Shown here: piece after piece, positions 19,381 through 26,845 of the stretch | Layout of the letters: each line of letters opens with the position of its first letter | How positions within the stretch are numbered: position 1 is the stretch's first letter | DNA from: a candidate division WOR-3 bacterium | GTDB lineage: Bacteria > Hydrothermota > Tepidihabitantia > SM23-42 > JAOAFX01 | Direction: 5' to 3' | Assembly: GCA_039802205.1 (NCBI GenBank) | Contig: JBDRWD010000002.1 | Span: forward strand, 56,016-111,945 | Length of the DNA stretch: 55,930 nt | Translations under genes and position numbers: made by a program | The notes under the pieces: generated by a model | Databases searched by the model: none | What the model was told of the DNA's origin: nothing | What the model saw: only the letters and a program-made list of their open reading frames with translations

Positions 19381-20136
19381 TTAATATTTGGTTAGATTTT
19401 TCAAATCGGCTTCTAAGTTCGTTGGCTGGATAACTATTAACCAGCCCCTACCATATGGATCGGTTATCAATTCGCTATAGTTTCTGTGTAAATCTTGGTT
19501 AACTCTTATCACCTTTCCCGATACCGGAGTCCATACTCGGTAAACCTGTTTTGTACTTGTATTTATCCGGACGCAGGCCTCTCCCTGATATCTCATTTCC
19601 CCAAGGCCGGGTAACTCCAGCATTGCAATTTCTTTAATGCTTTTGACCAGTTTTTCATGTGCACCGATTTTAACATTACCATCATCTTCAATTTTAGCCC
19701 ACGAATTATCCACGATACAATAATAGCCGGATGGAATGGGCTTCAATGCAATCTTATCTTTTAGAGAAGATTCAAGGGCTCGTTGCACCAGACTTCTTAA
19801 TTCTTCCGGAGTGAACGGCTTTGGTATATAATCAAATGCCCCGAATTTAATCGCTTCTACGGCAGTTTTTATTGAAGGAAATCCGGTAATGAGAATGAAT
19901 TGAACATCGGGTGTTATGGCTTTAACCCTTTTTAAGAGTTCAAGCCCTGTGATGTCCGGCATCATCAAATCGGCAACAATTAAGTCATAACGGTTGGTAT
20001 TATGTTTAACTGTAGCTTCCTCACCGCTCAATGCGATATCAACAATATAATCAAAATCTTCAAGGGCACTCGCTATGCTTTTGCAAATCGTTATCTCATC
20101 ATCAACCACTAAAATTTTAAATTTTTTTTGTTCCAT
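19381..20136 (-). CDS. Response regulator fused to a glycine-cleavage H-protein-like (lipoyl) domain
   Basis: Residues 1-125 form a complete receiver with acidic pair D12/D13, phospho-acceptor D56 (VADLMMPD), T84 and K106 (PKPF). Residues ~138-250 are not a DNA-binding domain. They match the GcvH fold, with ELPGLGE, then GEACVRI, TPVSGKVIRVN and the H-protein signature DPYGRGWLIVI. K196 sits eight residues before the PVSG proline, exactly where GcvH carries its lipoyl-lysine, although the flanking residues differ (TSTKQV instead of ESVKAA). No P, T or L protein of glycine cleavage is nearby. Ribosome site GGGAGG precedes ATG 20136. It lies between a sensor kinase and the HEAT/P-loop/WD40 gene. 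Confidence 0.85.
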   Translation of the reverse strand: MEQKKFKILVVDDEITICKSIASALEDFDYIVDIALSGEEATVKHNTNRYDLIVADLMMPDITGLELLKRVKAITPDVQFILITGFPSIKTAVEAIKFGAFDYIPKPFTPEELRSLVQRALESSLKDKIALKPIPSGYYCIVDNSWAKIEDDGNVKIGAHEKLVKSIKEIAMLELPGLGEMRYQGEACVRINTSTKQVYRVWTPVSGKVIRVNQDLHRNYSELITDPYGRGWLIVIQPTNLEADLKNLTKY

Positions 20137-20180
20137 TTATACCTCCCTTTTATTTGTATCACTTTTCCCATCGTGACATT

Positions 20181-22151
20181 TCAATCTCCTAATTTTGGTA
20201 ATTTTATTTTAACGGTTGTTCCTTTATTGACTTCGCTTTGAACTTCAATGCTACCATTGTGTTGCTGGATAATACCGTAACTTATCGAAAGCCCCAGTCC
20301 TGTTCCTTTGGATTTTTTAGTGGTGAAGAATGGATCAAATATCCGGTCTAAATTTTCTCTTGGGATACCAATACCTGAATCTGTAATAACTATTTCAACA
20401 AATCTATCATCACCCGACGACTGAGAGCAAATTTTTAGATTTCCTCCGTTAGGCATTGCATCGATTGAATTTAATAAGATATTCGTCAATACCTGTTTGA
20501 TTTTACTCTCATCCGCCATAATTGGGGGGAGATTTTTATCGAGATCGATTTCCACTTTTATATTATTAGCAAGGAAAACGCTTTCAAAAAGAATTAAGGT
20601 CTTATTAATAATTTCATTTATTGAAATTAGTTTCATCTCAGGTGGGGTCTGACGTGAGAACTCTAACAACCCACTAACAATCTTTGCACACCGCTGGGTT
20701 TCGTCAATAATCATATCAAGTTTTTCCCTTAATTTAGAATCTTCTTTCATCTTTTCTTTAATCAGATGACTATTTATGAGAATCGCGGTGAGAGGGTTGT
20801 TGATTTCATGGGCAATACCGGCGGCAAGCCGACCAATTGCGGATAACTTTTCATTTTGGACTAATTGTTCCATTGCCTTCTCTAATTCTTTCGTCTTTTC
20901 CTGCACTTTTTGTTCAAGGGTTCGCGTCAGACTGACATACCCTTCGGTGGCTTGCTGCAGAGATTCGACCATTTGATTGAAAGATGAAATAAGTTCACCG
21001 AGCTCATCGTCAGAGGTAATCCTTGCCCGCGCTGCCAGGTCTCCTTTTGATACCCTTTTTGTTAGCTGATACAATTCATTTATTGGTTTTGTTATACGCT
21101 TTACCGTGAAGAAAGAGATAATTGCCAAGGCGACAATGCTGGAGAGTGCAATAAGGATGAAGATTGAAACCACCCGGTTTCTTAAATAAACATAAGGTGC
21201 CTCAAGCATCCCCACATATAAAATCCCGACAATTTTATCGTTGATATCCCGGATTGGTTCATAGGCAGTTATAAACCAATCATTTACGACAAATGCTCGG
21301 CCAATCCAAGGTTTCCCAGTGATGAGAACCTGATTGTATACCTCCTCAGAAACTCTGGTTCCAATCGCCCTCTCTCCCGAGATATCACGAACATTGGTAG
21401 TTATTCTTAAGTCTTTCAAAAATATGGTGGCAGTTCCAATCTCCTTGCCCCGGAAGCGTTCGTCTTTGTAAACAATGTCCTTGATTTTATCAACTATCTC
21501 AAAATTTCTATTTAATAATCTACCGCCATACACCACTCCGATTAGATTATTGTTATCATCAAAAACTGGTGCTCCCGCAATGATTATCAAACCAGCCGTC
21601 TCGAGGGTGTCAGGGCGAGGTTTGGCCTTGGGGGTTGGGAGAATTTTGATTTTTGCACGTTGGGACAGTTTTTCACTTTCTTTTTTCAACTCCTCTTCCG
21701 ATATAATCATTACTCCATAAATACTTTCCTTTTTTTCCAAAACCATTTTTAATATCTCATTTTCGGGATAATCGTCATAATATCCAGGATTTTCCGCCCG
21801 GATGATGACTCGTCCATTGTGATCGGTGATGTTCAATATATCAAGATTTTCATCTTCTTTAACCTTCCTCAACTCCTTTAATAAGAAAAACCGATTTTTT
21901 TTGACCAGTGCATCTTTCACAAAATATCGGCCAGCCGTTAGCCGGATGATATTCTTTATAGTCCTGCCTTCCTCTTCCAGAACTTCTCGGGCGGTATTCA
22001 GATCAAGTTTGACCTTTTCTTGTCCTTGAGCAACGATTGTATTTCCAATTAGTTGAATCCCAGTAAAAGTAGAGAGAAATATGCCAATAACTATTACTGT
22101 TGAAAAACTAAAAATCAATTTCGTCTGTAATGGGAGAAATTTATGTTTCAT
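20181..22151 (-). CDS. Cache-domain sensor histidine kinase
   Basis: This is an inner-membrane kinase of 656 residues. TM1 lies near residues 10-31. A large periplasmic double-Cache-like sensor follows (~35-325, with the typical AYEPIRDINDKIVGILYVGM end). TM2 lies near 327-349, then HAMP (~350-402), a coiled coil, HisKA with GIAHEINNPLTA (His 448), and HATPase_c with N, G1 (DSGIGIP) and G2 (GTGLGLSIS) boxes. Cache sensors usually bind small organic ligands. It starts at a consensus leaderless-type promoter, and the regulator gene follows 44 nt later, so it very likely phosphorylates the H-protein-fused regulator. Confidence 0.93.
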   Translation of the reverse strand: MKHKFLPLQTKLIFSFSTVIVIGIFLSTFTGIQLIGNTIVAQGQEKVKLDLNTAREVLEEEGRTIKNIIRLTAGRYFVKDALVKKNRFFLLKELRKVKEDENLDILNITDHNGRVIIRAENPGYYDDYPENEILKMVLEKKESIYGVMIISEEELKKESEKLSQRAKIKILPTPKAKPRPDTLETAGLIIIAGAPVFDDNNNLIGVVYGGRLLNRNFEIVDKIKDIVYKDERFRGKEIGTATIFLKDLRITTNVRDISGERAIGTRVSEEVYNQVLITGKPWIGRAFVVNDWFITAYEPIRDINDKIVGILYVGMLEAPYVYLRNRVVSIFILIALSSIVALAIISFFTVKRITKPINELYQLTKRVSKGDLAARARITSDDELGELISSFNQMVESLQQATEGYVSLTRTLEQKVQEKTKELEKAMEQLVQNEKLSAIGRLAAGIAHEINNPLTAILINSHLIKEKMKEDSKLREKLDMIIDETQRCAKIVSGLLEFSRQTPPEMKLISINEIINKTLILFESVFLANNIKVEIDLDKNLPPIMADESKIKQVLTNILLNSIDAMPNGGNLKICSQSSGDDRFVEIVITDSGIGIPRENLDRIFDPFFTTKKSKGTGLGLSISYGIIQQHNGSIEVQSEVNKGTTVKIKLPKLGD

Positions 22152-22158
22152 TCGAGTA

Positions 22159-22186
22159 ATTATACTGATTTAATTGCCATTGTCAA
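22159..22186 (-). promoter_or_regulatory. Cache kinase operon promoter, leaderless layout
   Basis: On the minus strand TTGACA (22186-22181), 16 bp, and TATAAT (22164-22159) are followed after 7 nt by the kinase ATG at 22151. No ribosome site is present. This drives the three-gene kinase/regulator/effector operon. Confidence 0.82.
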
Positions 22187-22218
22187 TCCATAATTGAGGA
22201 ACCCGTTTTCATCAAAGT

Positions 22219-22271
22219 GTTGAAATTACGGTTTTCCTCCGCCGAGGAAAGTATCATTTTTAAATTTCAAA
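22219..22271. repeat. Nested hairpin between the two kinase genes
   Basis: A perfect inner stem TTTCCTC/GAGGAAA (22233-22239 and 22244-22250, loop CGCC) is enclosed by a near-perfect outer pair GTTGAAATT (22219-22227) and AATTTCAAAC (22263-22272). No U-run follows on either strand, so it is not a standard intrinsic terminator. It may be a structured RNA end or a degenerate mobile-repeat remnant. Confidence 0.45.
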
Positions 22272-22339
22272 CCTTGGCTGAAAACCCTCAAGTTAACAAA
22301 GATTATTGTCTTAAGGCGGATTGATGTGCTAATTTGAAT

Positions 22340-24265
22340 CTAATTTTTTATTTCTGAAAAGGGCAAGAGAATGGTAAAAACTGTGCCCCCTCCTTTTTTG
22401 TTTTGCACATTTATCGCTCCGTTATGGTCGTGAATAATTTTTTGGGCGATATACAAACCCAAGCCTGTTCCTCCTTTTTTGGTAGTGAAATAGGGTTCAA
22501 ATATCTTTTTTAATAACGGAGGTGGAATCCCCGGGCCATTATCCATTATCCGAATCTTAATATTTTTTCTGCCCTTTCTTAATTCAATACGGATTTCGGG
22601 TTCCAAAATCGAACCAGAAGTAACTGCTTCAAGAGCGTTTAAGAGCAAATTTATAATTGCACGCCGGAGTTCTTCTGGATTTCCTTTTAAAATTATATTC
22701 TCATCAATTATTTCACTGTATTTTACACCCTTTGCTTTAGCCTGCTCCTTTATAAAGCAACTGAGCTCTTTGACCAGTTGACTCAAATCAAAATCCTGTT
22801 TTATCTTTATTTGCGGACGCGCCAGCGAAAGAAAGTCGCTGACTACCCGGTTGAGAGCATCAATTTCTCTTATTAACGCAGTAAGGAGCTGGTTGTATGT
22901 TGCATCAGAAGACGGAAATTCTATCTGGAGGCGCTGGGCAGCAATTGCTAAACCATTGAGGGGATTTCTTATCTCATGGGCAAAATTTGCCACCAGATTG
23001 CCCAGTAAACTTAACCGTTCTTTCTCCTGCTGTTCCTTTTCTATTGCGCGCATATGGGTAAGATCATTCACAATAGATATCGTGCCGGTAAATATCTGCC
23101 CGGAAAGATATAATGGATAGGTGGCATATTTTATTACCTTTTGATAAATCTCTTTCTCTTCCTCAACAAACTTACCCGTTTCCCGCACCAGTTTAACAGA
23201 AAATTCATCCTGCAAAAATATTTTTTCATATTGTTGATTTAATAAATCTGTTTCTGGTATACCGGTTATTTTAGTGAACATTCTATTGACACCTTTTATT
23301 TTTCCTTTTTCGTCAGTGAGCAAAATGCCTTCGGCAATGGAACCAAGGAGTTGGGTAAAGAACTGCTCACGAATTTGATAACTTTGCTGTCGGATAAACA
23401 CCGTAAAAAGGGCGATACCGCCCGCCAGTAATATTAAAAAAATAATCCCCAACTGGATATAGGTATCCTTAACATATTGGTGATATCTATCAAGATTCAT
23501 CCCAATCCGGAATAACCCTACAGTTTCCTTTTCTACGGTAAAGGGGCGGACAATTTCTAAAATCTTTTTATTGTTGTATTTTATTATTCGCGTGACTTCT
23601 TCACCGGTCTGATATGTCTTTAAAAGAACGGCATCGTTCTCAATTCGTGGTAAGGCCTTGACCCCAGGGGTGGCAAATATAATCCCTTTTAAATCCTGGA
23701 GCGCAATATAACTTATTGCAGGATTTACTGCCAGTTCAGTAAGAATTTTTCCGATACCGTAACTCTGACTGAATTTTTTGACTTCTTCCGCGGATAATTC
23801 AATTTGATAAATAAACCGCTCACCGCGATAGATGAGACGGATATAGTGCTCACCTAAAACAGAAAAATAATGATAAGTAACTTTTTCATTCTCTTGAAAT
23901 TTTTGATAATCAATCTCGTGGGGCATGCCCGAGGTTAGAATGATTTTTTTTCGTGCAGGCTCATAAATGAGTAACGAGCTAAGATTAAAATTACGCCGGA
24001 GGCGGTCAATGTTTTCTTTATTCAGACCGGTTTCGTTGATATAGTAAATAATGTTAAGCAAATTCTCCGTAACCTTATTTTCAAGTTCCCCTTCGGCAAA
24101 AATTGAATTTTCCTGGGCAAGCGCAATTAAACTCAAGAAAGAACGAGCCTCTTCCTGAAAAAGAGCGAAAAGAGTATGCTGGTTATTGATAATTCCGAAA
24201 ATCAAAAAAGCACCTAAAAGAAAAAATAACGCAATGCTTACGAAAAGAAAGTTTCGGGTGTTCAT
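22340..24265 (-). CDS. PAS-containing sensor histidine kinase (second kinase)
   Basis: This 641-residue kinase has an N-terminal transmembrane helix (~5-25), a poorly conserved extracytoplasmic sensor (~30-265), a second helix (~270-292), and a PAS domain (~298-400) with the GVNRMFTKITG motif. HisKA has NFAHEIRNPLNG (His 430), and HATPase_c has DNGPGIP and GTGLGLY. No regulator gene is adjacent. Its ATG overlaps the stop of the Na/Pi-type transporter gene by 4 nt, so the two are made together. Sensing of transport or phosphate-related signals is a reasonable inference. It might also feed the H-protein-fused regulator 2 kb downstream. Confidence 0.92.
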   Translation of the reverse strand: MNTRNFLFVSIALFFLLGAFLIFGIINNQHTLFALFQEEARSFLSLIALAQENSIFAEGELENKVTENLLNIIYYINETGLNKENIDRLRRNFNLSSLLIYEPARKKIILTSGMPHEIDYQKFQENEKVTYHYFSVLGEHYIRLIYRGERFIYQIELSAEEVKKFSQSYGIGKILTELAVNPAISYIALQDLKGIIFATPGVKALPRIENDAVLLKTYQTGEEVTRIIKYNNKKILEIVRPFTVEKETVGLFRIGMNLDRYHQYVKDTYIQLGIIFLILLAGGIALFTVFIRQQSYQIREQFFTQLLGSIAEGILLTDEKGKIKGVNRMFTKITGIPETDLLNQQYEKIFLQDEFSVKLVRETGKFVEEEKEIYQKVIKYATYPLYLSGQIFTGTISIVNDLTHMRAIEKEQQEKERLSLLGNLVANFAHEIRNPLNGLAIAAQRLQIEFPSSDATYNQLLTALIREIDALNRVVSDFLSLARPQIKIKQDFDLSQLVKELSCFIKEQAKAKGVKYSEIIDENIILKGNPEELRRAIINLLLNALEAVTSGSILEPEIRIELRKGRKNIKIRIMDNGPGIPPPLLKKIFEPYFTTKKGGTGLGLYIAQKIIHDHNGAINVQNKKGGGTVFTILLPFSEIKN

Positions 24266-26226
24266 ATCAGATTTAGTACTGCATTGCCGATTTCGGTAGC
24301 ATGAAAATTAATCCGCTCCAAATCGCTCAGAATATCAAGATGGATGGTGGAAGTTTCCAGGCTCTCTTTTAAACCACGATGCAGTCTTTCAATATGTTTT
24401 ATCTCCAGTTCCTTCGCCAGTTTTAAACCGGTTTCCCGCCGTTTGACAACTTCTTCAGCAAGTTTTGCTTCCCGGGTCGTCAAGCTGGAGATCGCCATCC
24501 GCAGGGTGGTAAGCACATACTGGTGAAATTCCTTAAGTTGTGAGAGTCCTTCAGGCGAAAATTCCATCCCCCCATCTATTTGTTTTTTGGCGTAATTCAT
24601 CAAGTTTTTTGAAATGATATCGCCGATATGCTCCAGTTCCGCAGTGATAGTCAAAAAACTGATTTGCATACTTTTGAGTTCCTGGTCCATTTCTTCTGGA
24701 TTGAGTCGGGAAAGATAAGGTGTAACACGTTCCTCTACCTGGTCAATCTCATCGTCTGCCTGGATGATATTCTTACGCAAGACGATGTCTTTTTTTTCAA
24801 AAACAGTCATCGCATCTTCAAGCATTTTAATTGTTTTATACCCCATATCTATAATCTCTTTAGCTGCCTGGCCCAAACCAATTGCTGGAGTATCCAAAAA
24901 TGATGGGTCAAGCCGTTTAATTCTGAGAAATTCCTGTTTTGTCTCACCAATCAACAATTTCAGAAATTCACTGTAGGGGTTAAGAAGCGGTAGAAATATT
25001 AACATAATGAAAAGGTTAAATAGAGTATGAAAATGGGCAACTTCCCGGGGTCCAATTTCTGACGGTGGTTTTATTAAATTGATGATTATTCCCAACAATA
25101 TCACGCCGGTCATTTTAAACAAAAAATTGCCGATAGAAAGCCGGCGGGCTGTAGCTGAATCCGCGATAAGAATTGGAAATATCGTTGCCCCCAAATTGGC
25201 ACCCAACACGAGATTGAAGGCCGCAGTGCTTGATATCCCTGATTCTAAGGTCAGGATTAATACCAGCCCAATGACCGCAGTGCTGGAACGGAAGACAAAA
25301 GCCATAAGTGTACTGACCAAAATTGCTATTAGCTGATTGTTTTTGAGATATTCCAAAAACGCTGTAAATCCTGGCAGATATTTAACATCGCTGATGCCGG
25401 TAGAGATAATTTTAAGAGAAAGGAACAATAGCCCAATTCCAAAAATAAACTGGGCAAGATTACGCAAATTGGGGAATAATAATCTCAAAAAGACACCCAA
25501 GGCAATAATTAATAACGCATAGTTTAAAATATTAAAAGCAAGGAGTTGGATAGCAATGGTGGAACCGATATTTGCGCCTAATAAAACCGCCAGCCCGGGG
25601 AATAGTTGGACAATTCCGGCAGAGGCGAATTTGGTCAAAAGGGCAGCCGTAGCAGTGCAGGAACCTAAAATAAGTGCCGCAATAAAACCGCTTAAAACAG
25701 CAGCGAAGCGATTATTGGCAAGATTGAAGAGCCAATCGCGAGTGCGAGCACCGAAACCTCTTACCAGACCTTTGCTTCCGTAATTTAAGGCAAAGATAAA
25801 TAACGCCAGACCTCCGATGATTGAAACCAACATGACCCAGAACCAATCCCTCTCCATTGCCACAAAGTGAAAAATCTGAGATTCTTCTCGGTATTTCACA
25901 AGAATGTAGTAATCACCAGCACTCGCCCCGAGTTTAAGAAATGTCTTTGCATAGCCATCTTTATCTGTGTAACTAATTTCAGACTGGAGAGATGCTTTAT
26001 TACGGGTGATAAAATTCTTTACCGGTTCTTTAAGGATTGAGAATGTAACCGGTACATTTGGAATCCCCACCCCCTGTTCATCAACGATCCGGACCACAAT
26101 CGGGTTTTTTAATAAGGTGTTGACAATACCGATTTGTTCATCACCTGAAATATTCCGGCCTAATGGGTCACTTGCTTTTAAAAGAACTCCCAAGACAAAA
26201 AACCAGATTAGATTTATACCAGTCAT
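24262..26226 (-). CDS. Na+/Pi-cotransporter-family protein with N-terminal Ig-like and C-terminal PhoU domains
   Basis: The membrane core (~130-410) has two inverted Na/Pi-cotransporter (NptA/YjbB) repeats, recognisable at LGSCTATAALLTKFASAG and FRSSTAVIGLVLILTLESG. The usual QSS triplets are altered to GSC/RSS. Residues ~440-650 form PhoU-like helices. Unusually, a signal-peptide-like segment and a Big-1-type immunoglobulin fold (~30-120; VVRIVDEQGVGIPNVPVTF..TDKDGYA) precede the core, putting an Ig domain outside the membrane. The usual role is phosphate movement with sodium. I choose ATG 26226 because it sits 6 nt after the -10 box; ATG 26232 directly abuts that box. Confidence 0.85.
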   Translation of the reverse strand: MTGINLIWFFVLGVLLKASDPLGRNISGDEQIGIVNTLLKNPIVVRIVDEQGVGIPNVPVTFSILKEPVKNFITRNKASLQSEISYTDKDGYAKTFLKLGASAGDYYILVKYREESQIFHFVAMERDWFWVMLVSIIGGLALFIFALNYGSKGLVRGFGARTRDWLFNLANNRFAAVLSGFIAALILGSCTATAALLTKFASAGIVQLFPGLAVLLGANIGSTIAIQLLAFNILNYALLIIALGVFLRLLFPNLRNLAQFIFGIGLLFLSLKIISTGISDVKYLPGFTAFLEYLKNNQLIAILVSTLMAFVFRSSTAVIGLVLILTLESGISSTAAFNLVLGANLGATIFPILIADSATARRLSIGNFLFKMTGVILLGIIINLIKPPSEIGPREVAHFHTLFNLFIMLIFLPLLNPYSEFLKLLIGETKQEFLRIKRLDPSFLDTPAIGLGQAAKEIIDMGYKTIKMLEDAMTVFEKKDIVLRKNIIQADDEIDQVEERVTPYLSRLNPEEMDQELKSMQISFLTITAELEHIGDIISKNLMNYAKKQIDGGMEFSPEGLSQLKEFHQYVLTTLRMAISSLTTREAKLAEEVVKRRETGLKLAKELEIKHIERLHRGLKESLETSTIHLDILSDLERINFHATEIGNAVLNLI

Positions 26227-26232
26227 TATCAT

Positions 26233-26260
26233 ATATTATTCAACTCCCAGTGAAAGTCAA
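26233..26260 (-). promoter_or_regulatory. Na/Pi transporter promoter, leaderless layout
   Basis: On the minus strand TTGACT (26260-26255), 16 bp, and TAATAT (26238-26233) precede ATG 26226 by 6 nt. There is no Shine-Dalgarno sequence. The ATG at 26232 touches the -10 box and would be upstream of the transcription start. Confidence 0.72.
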
Positions 26261-26361
26261 TATCACGGGGTGTTGACTTTTGTATGATGGTTTGTTAAGA
26301 CCAACGCGAAAATGAAAATGCAAGCATAAATGGAGCTTGTGTCACAATCCAAATTTTTGTA

Positions 26362-26438
26362 GTAGCCGCACGCTTCAGGGTGCGAAATGACTTAAGATTT
26401 TAGATATATTTATCCGCAGGCTAAAGCCTGTGCCTACC
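26362..26438. repeat. Inverted pair of GTAG-type REP-like palindromes
   Basis: Unit 1 (26362-26384) reads GTAGCCGCAC then GGGTGCG. Unit 2 is on the opposite strand (26438-26415) and begins GGTAGGCACAGGCT with the stem CAGGCT/AGCCTG. Each has a 5' GTAG and a GC-rich hairpin, the hallmark of REP elements mobilised by RAYT (IS200/IS605-like tyrosine) transposases. They face each other as in a bacterial interspersed mosaic element. No RAYT gene is in the window. Confidence 0.6.
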
Positions 26439-26524
26439 ATTTACAGGATTTTTTATCAAAATTCGCCCAATTGAACCTATGGACAAAATTTATAAAAGCG
26501 CAACCTGGACTTTGTTGATTCTCT

Positions 26525-26586
26525 CGTAGGGGAATTCTGGGTTCTGCAAAAACGGAGAAAATGCAAAACCAAAAACTTTCCCTACG
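26525..26586. repeat. 62-bp inverted repeat with GTAGGG arms
   Basis: The arms CGTAGGGGAA (26525-26534) and TTTCCCTACG (26577-26586) are almost perfectly complementary. The internal 42 nt include GCA/TGC and GTT/AAC sub-pairs. This could be a further REP-like pair or a miniature element remnant. Confidence 0.45.
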
Positions 26587-26768
26587 GGTAATGGTGTAAT
26601 AAGTGCAACCTTAAAAGGTTCAATCTACATTGCCAATTAGAAGGTGAAAGTAGGATTTTTTTACGAGGCTAAAATACAGGAAAGGTAAAAAAACAAAAAT
26701 TTGAACAAAGGTAATGAAGGAGAAGCTCTTGGTGATATTTAAAAGTGTGGAAATTTTTCTTTTAGGTC

Positions 26769-26796
26769 TTGATTTTTTCAAAATTTTCTATATACT
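26769..26796 (+). promoter_or_regulatory. Promoter of the HD-GYP gene
   Basis: TTGATT (26769-26774), 16 bp, and TATACT (26791-26796) are followed by a leader of about 43 nt with the strong ribosome site AAAGGAGG (26827-26834) before ATG 26846. Confidence 0.65.
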
Positions 26797-26845
26797 ATCT
26801 TATAAAAATTTTTTATGATGGCCCCGAAAGGAGGTCTTTTTTATT

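Larger units (their letters stand above)
26261..26768. other. Hairpin-rich intergenic region without a gene
   Basis: This is the longest gene-free stretch of the window. I find no coding frame and no RNA gene I can name. It holds several inverted repeats: CAAGC/GCTTG (26321-26325 and 26335-26339), two REP-like units (listed separately), a long-arm repeat CGTAGGGGAA/TTTCCCTACG (26525-26534 and 26577-26586) and AACCTT-AA-AAGGTT (26607-26620). GCGCAACCT and GTGCAACCT segments near 26499 and 26604 look like diverged direct copies. The region looks like an accumulation site for small palindromic repeats. Confidence 0.55.

Noticed and set aside
26227-26232. ATG 26232 as start of the Na/Pi transporter
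   Set aside because: It directly abuts the -10 box and would lie upstream of the expected transcription start; ATG 26226 fits the leaderless spacing.
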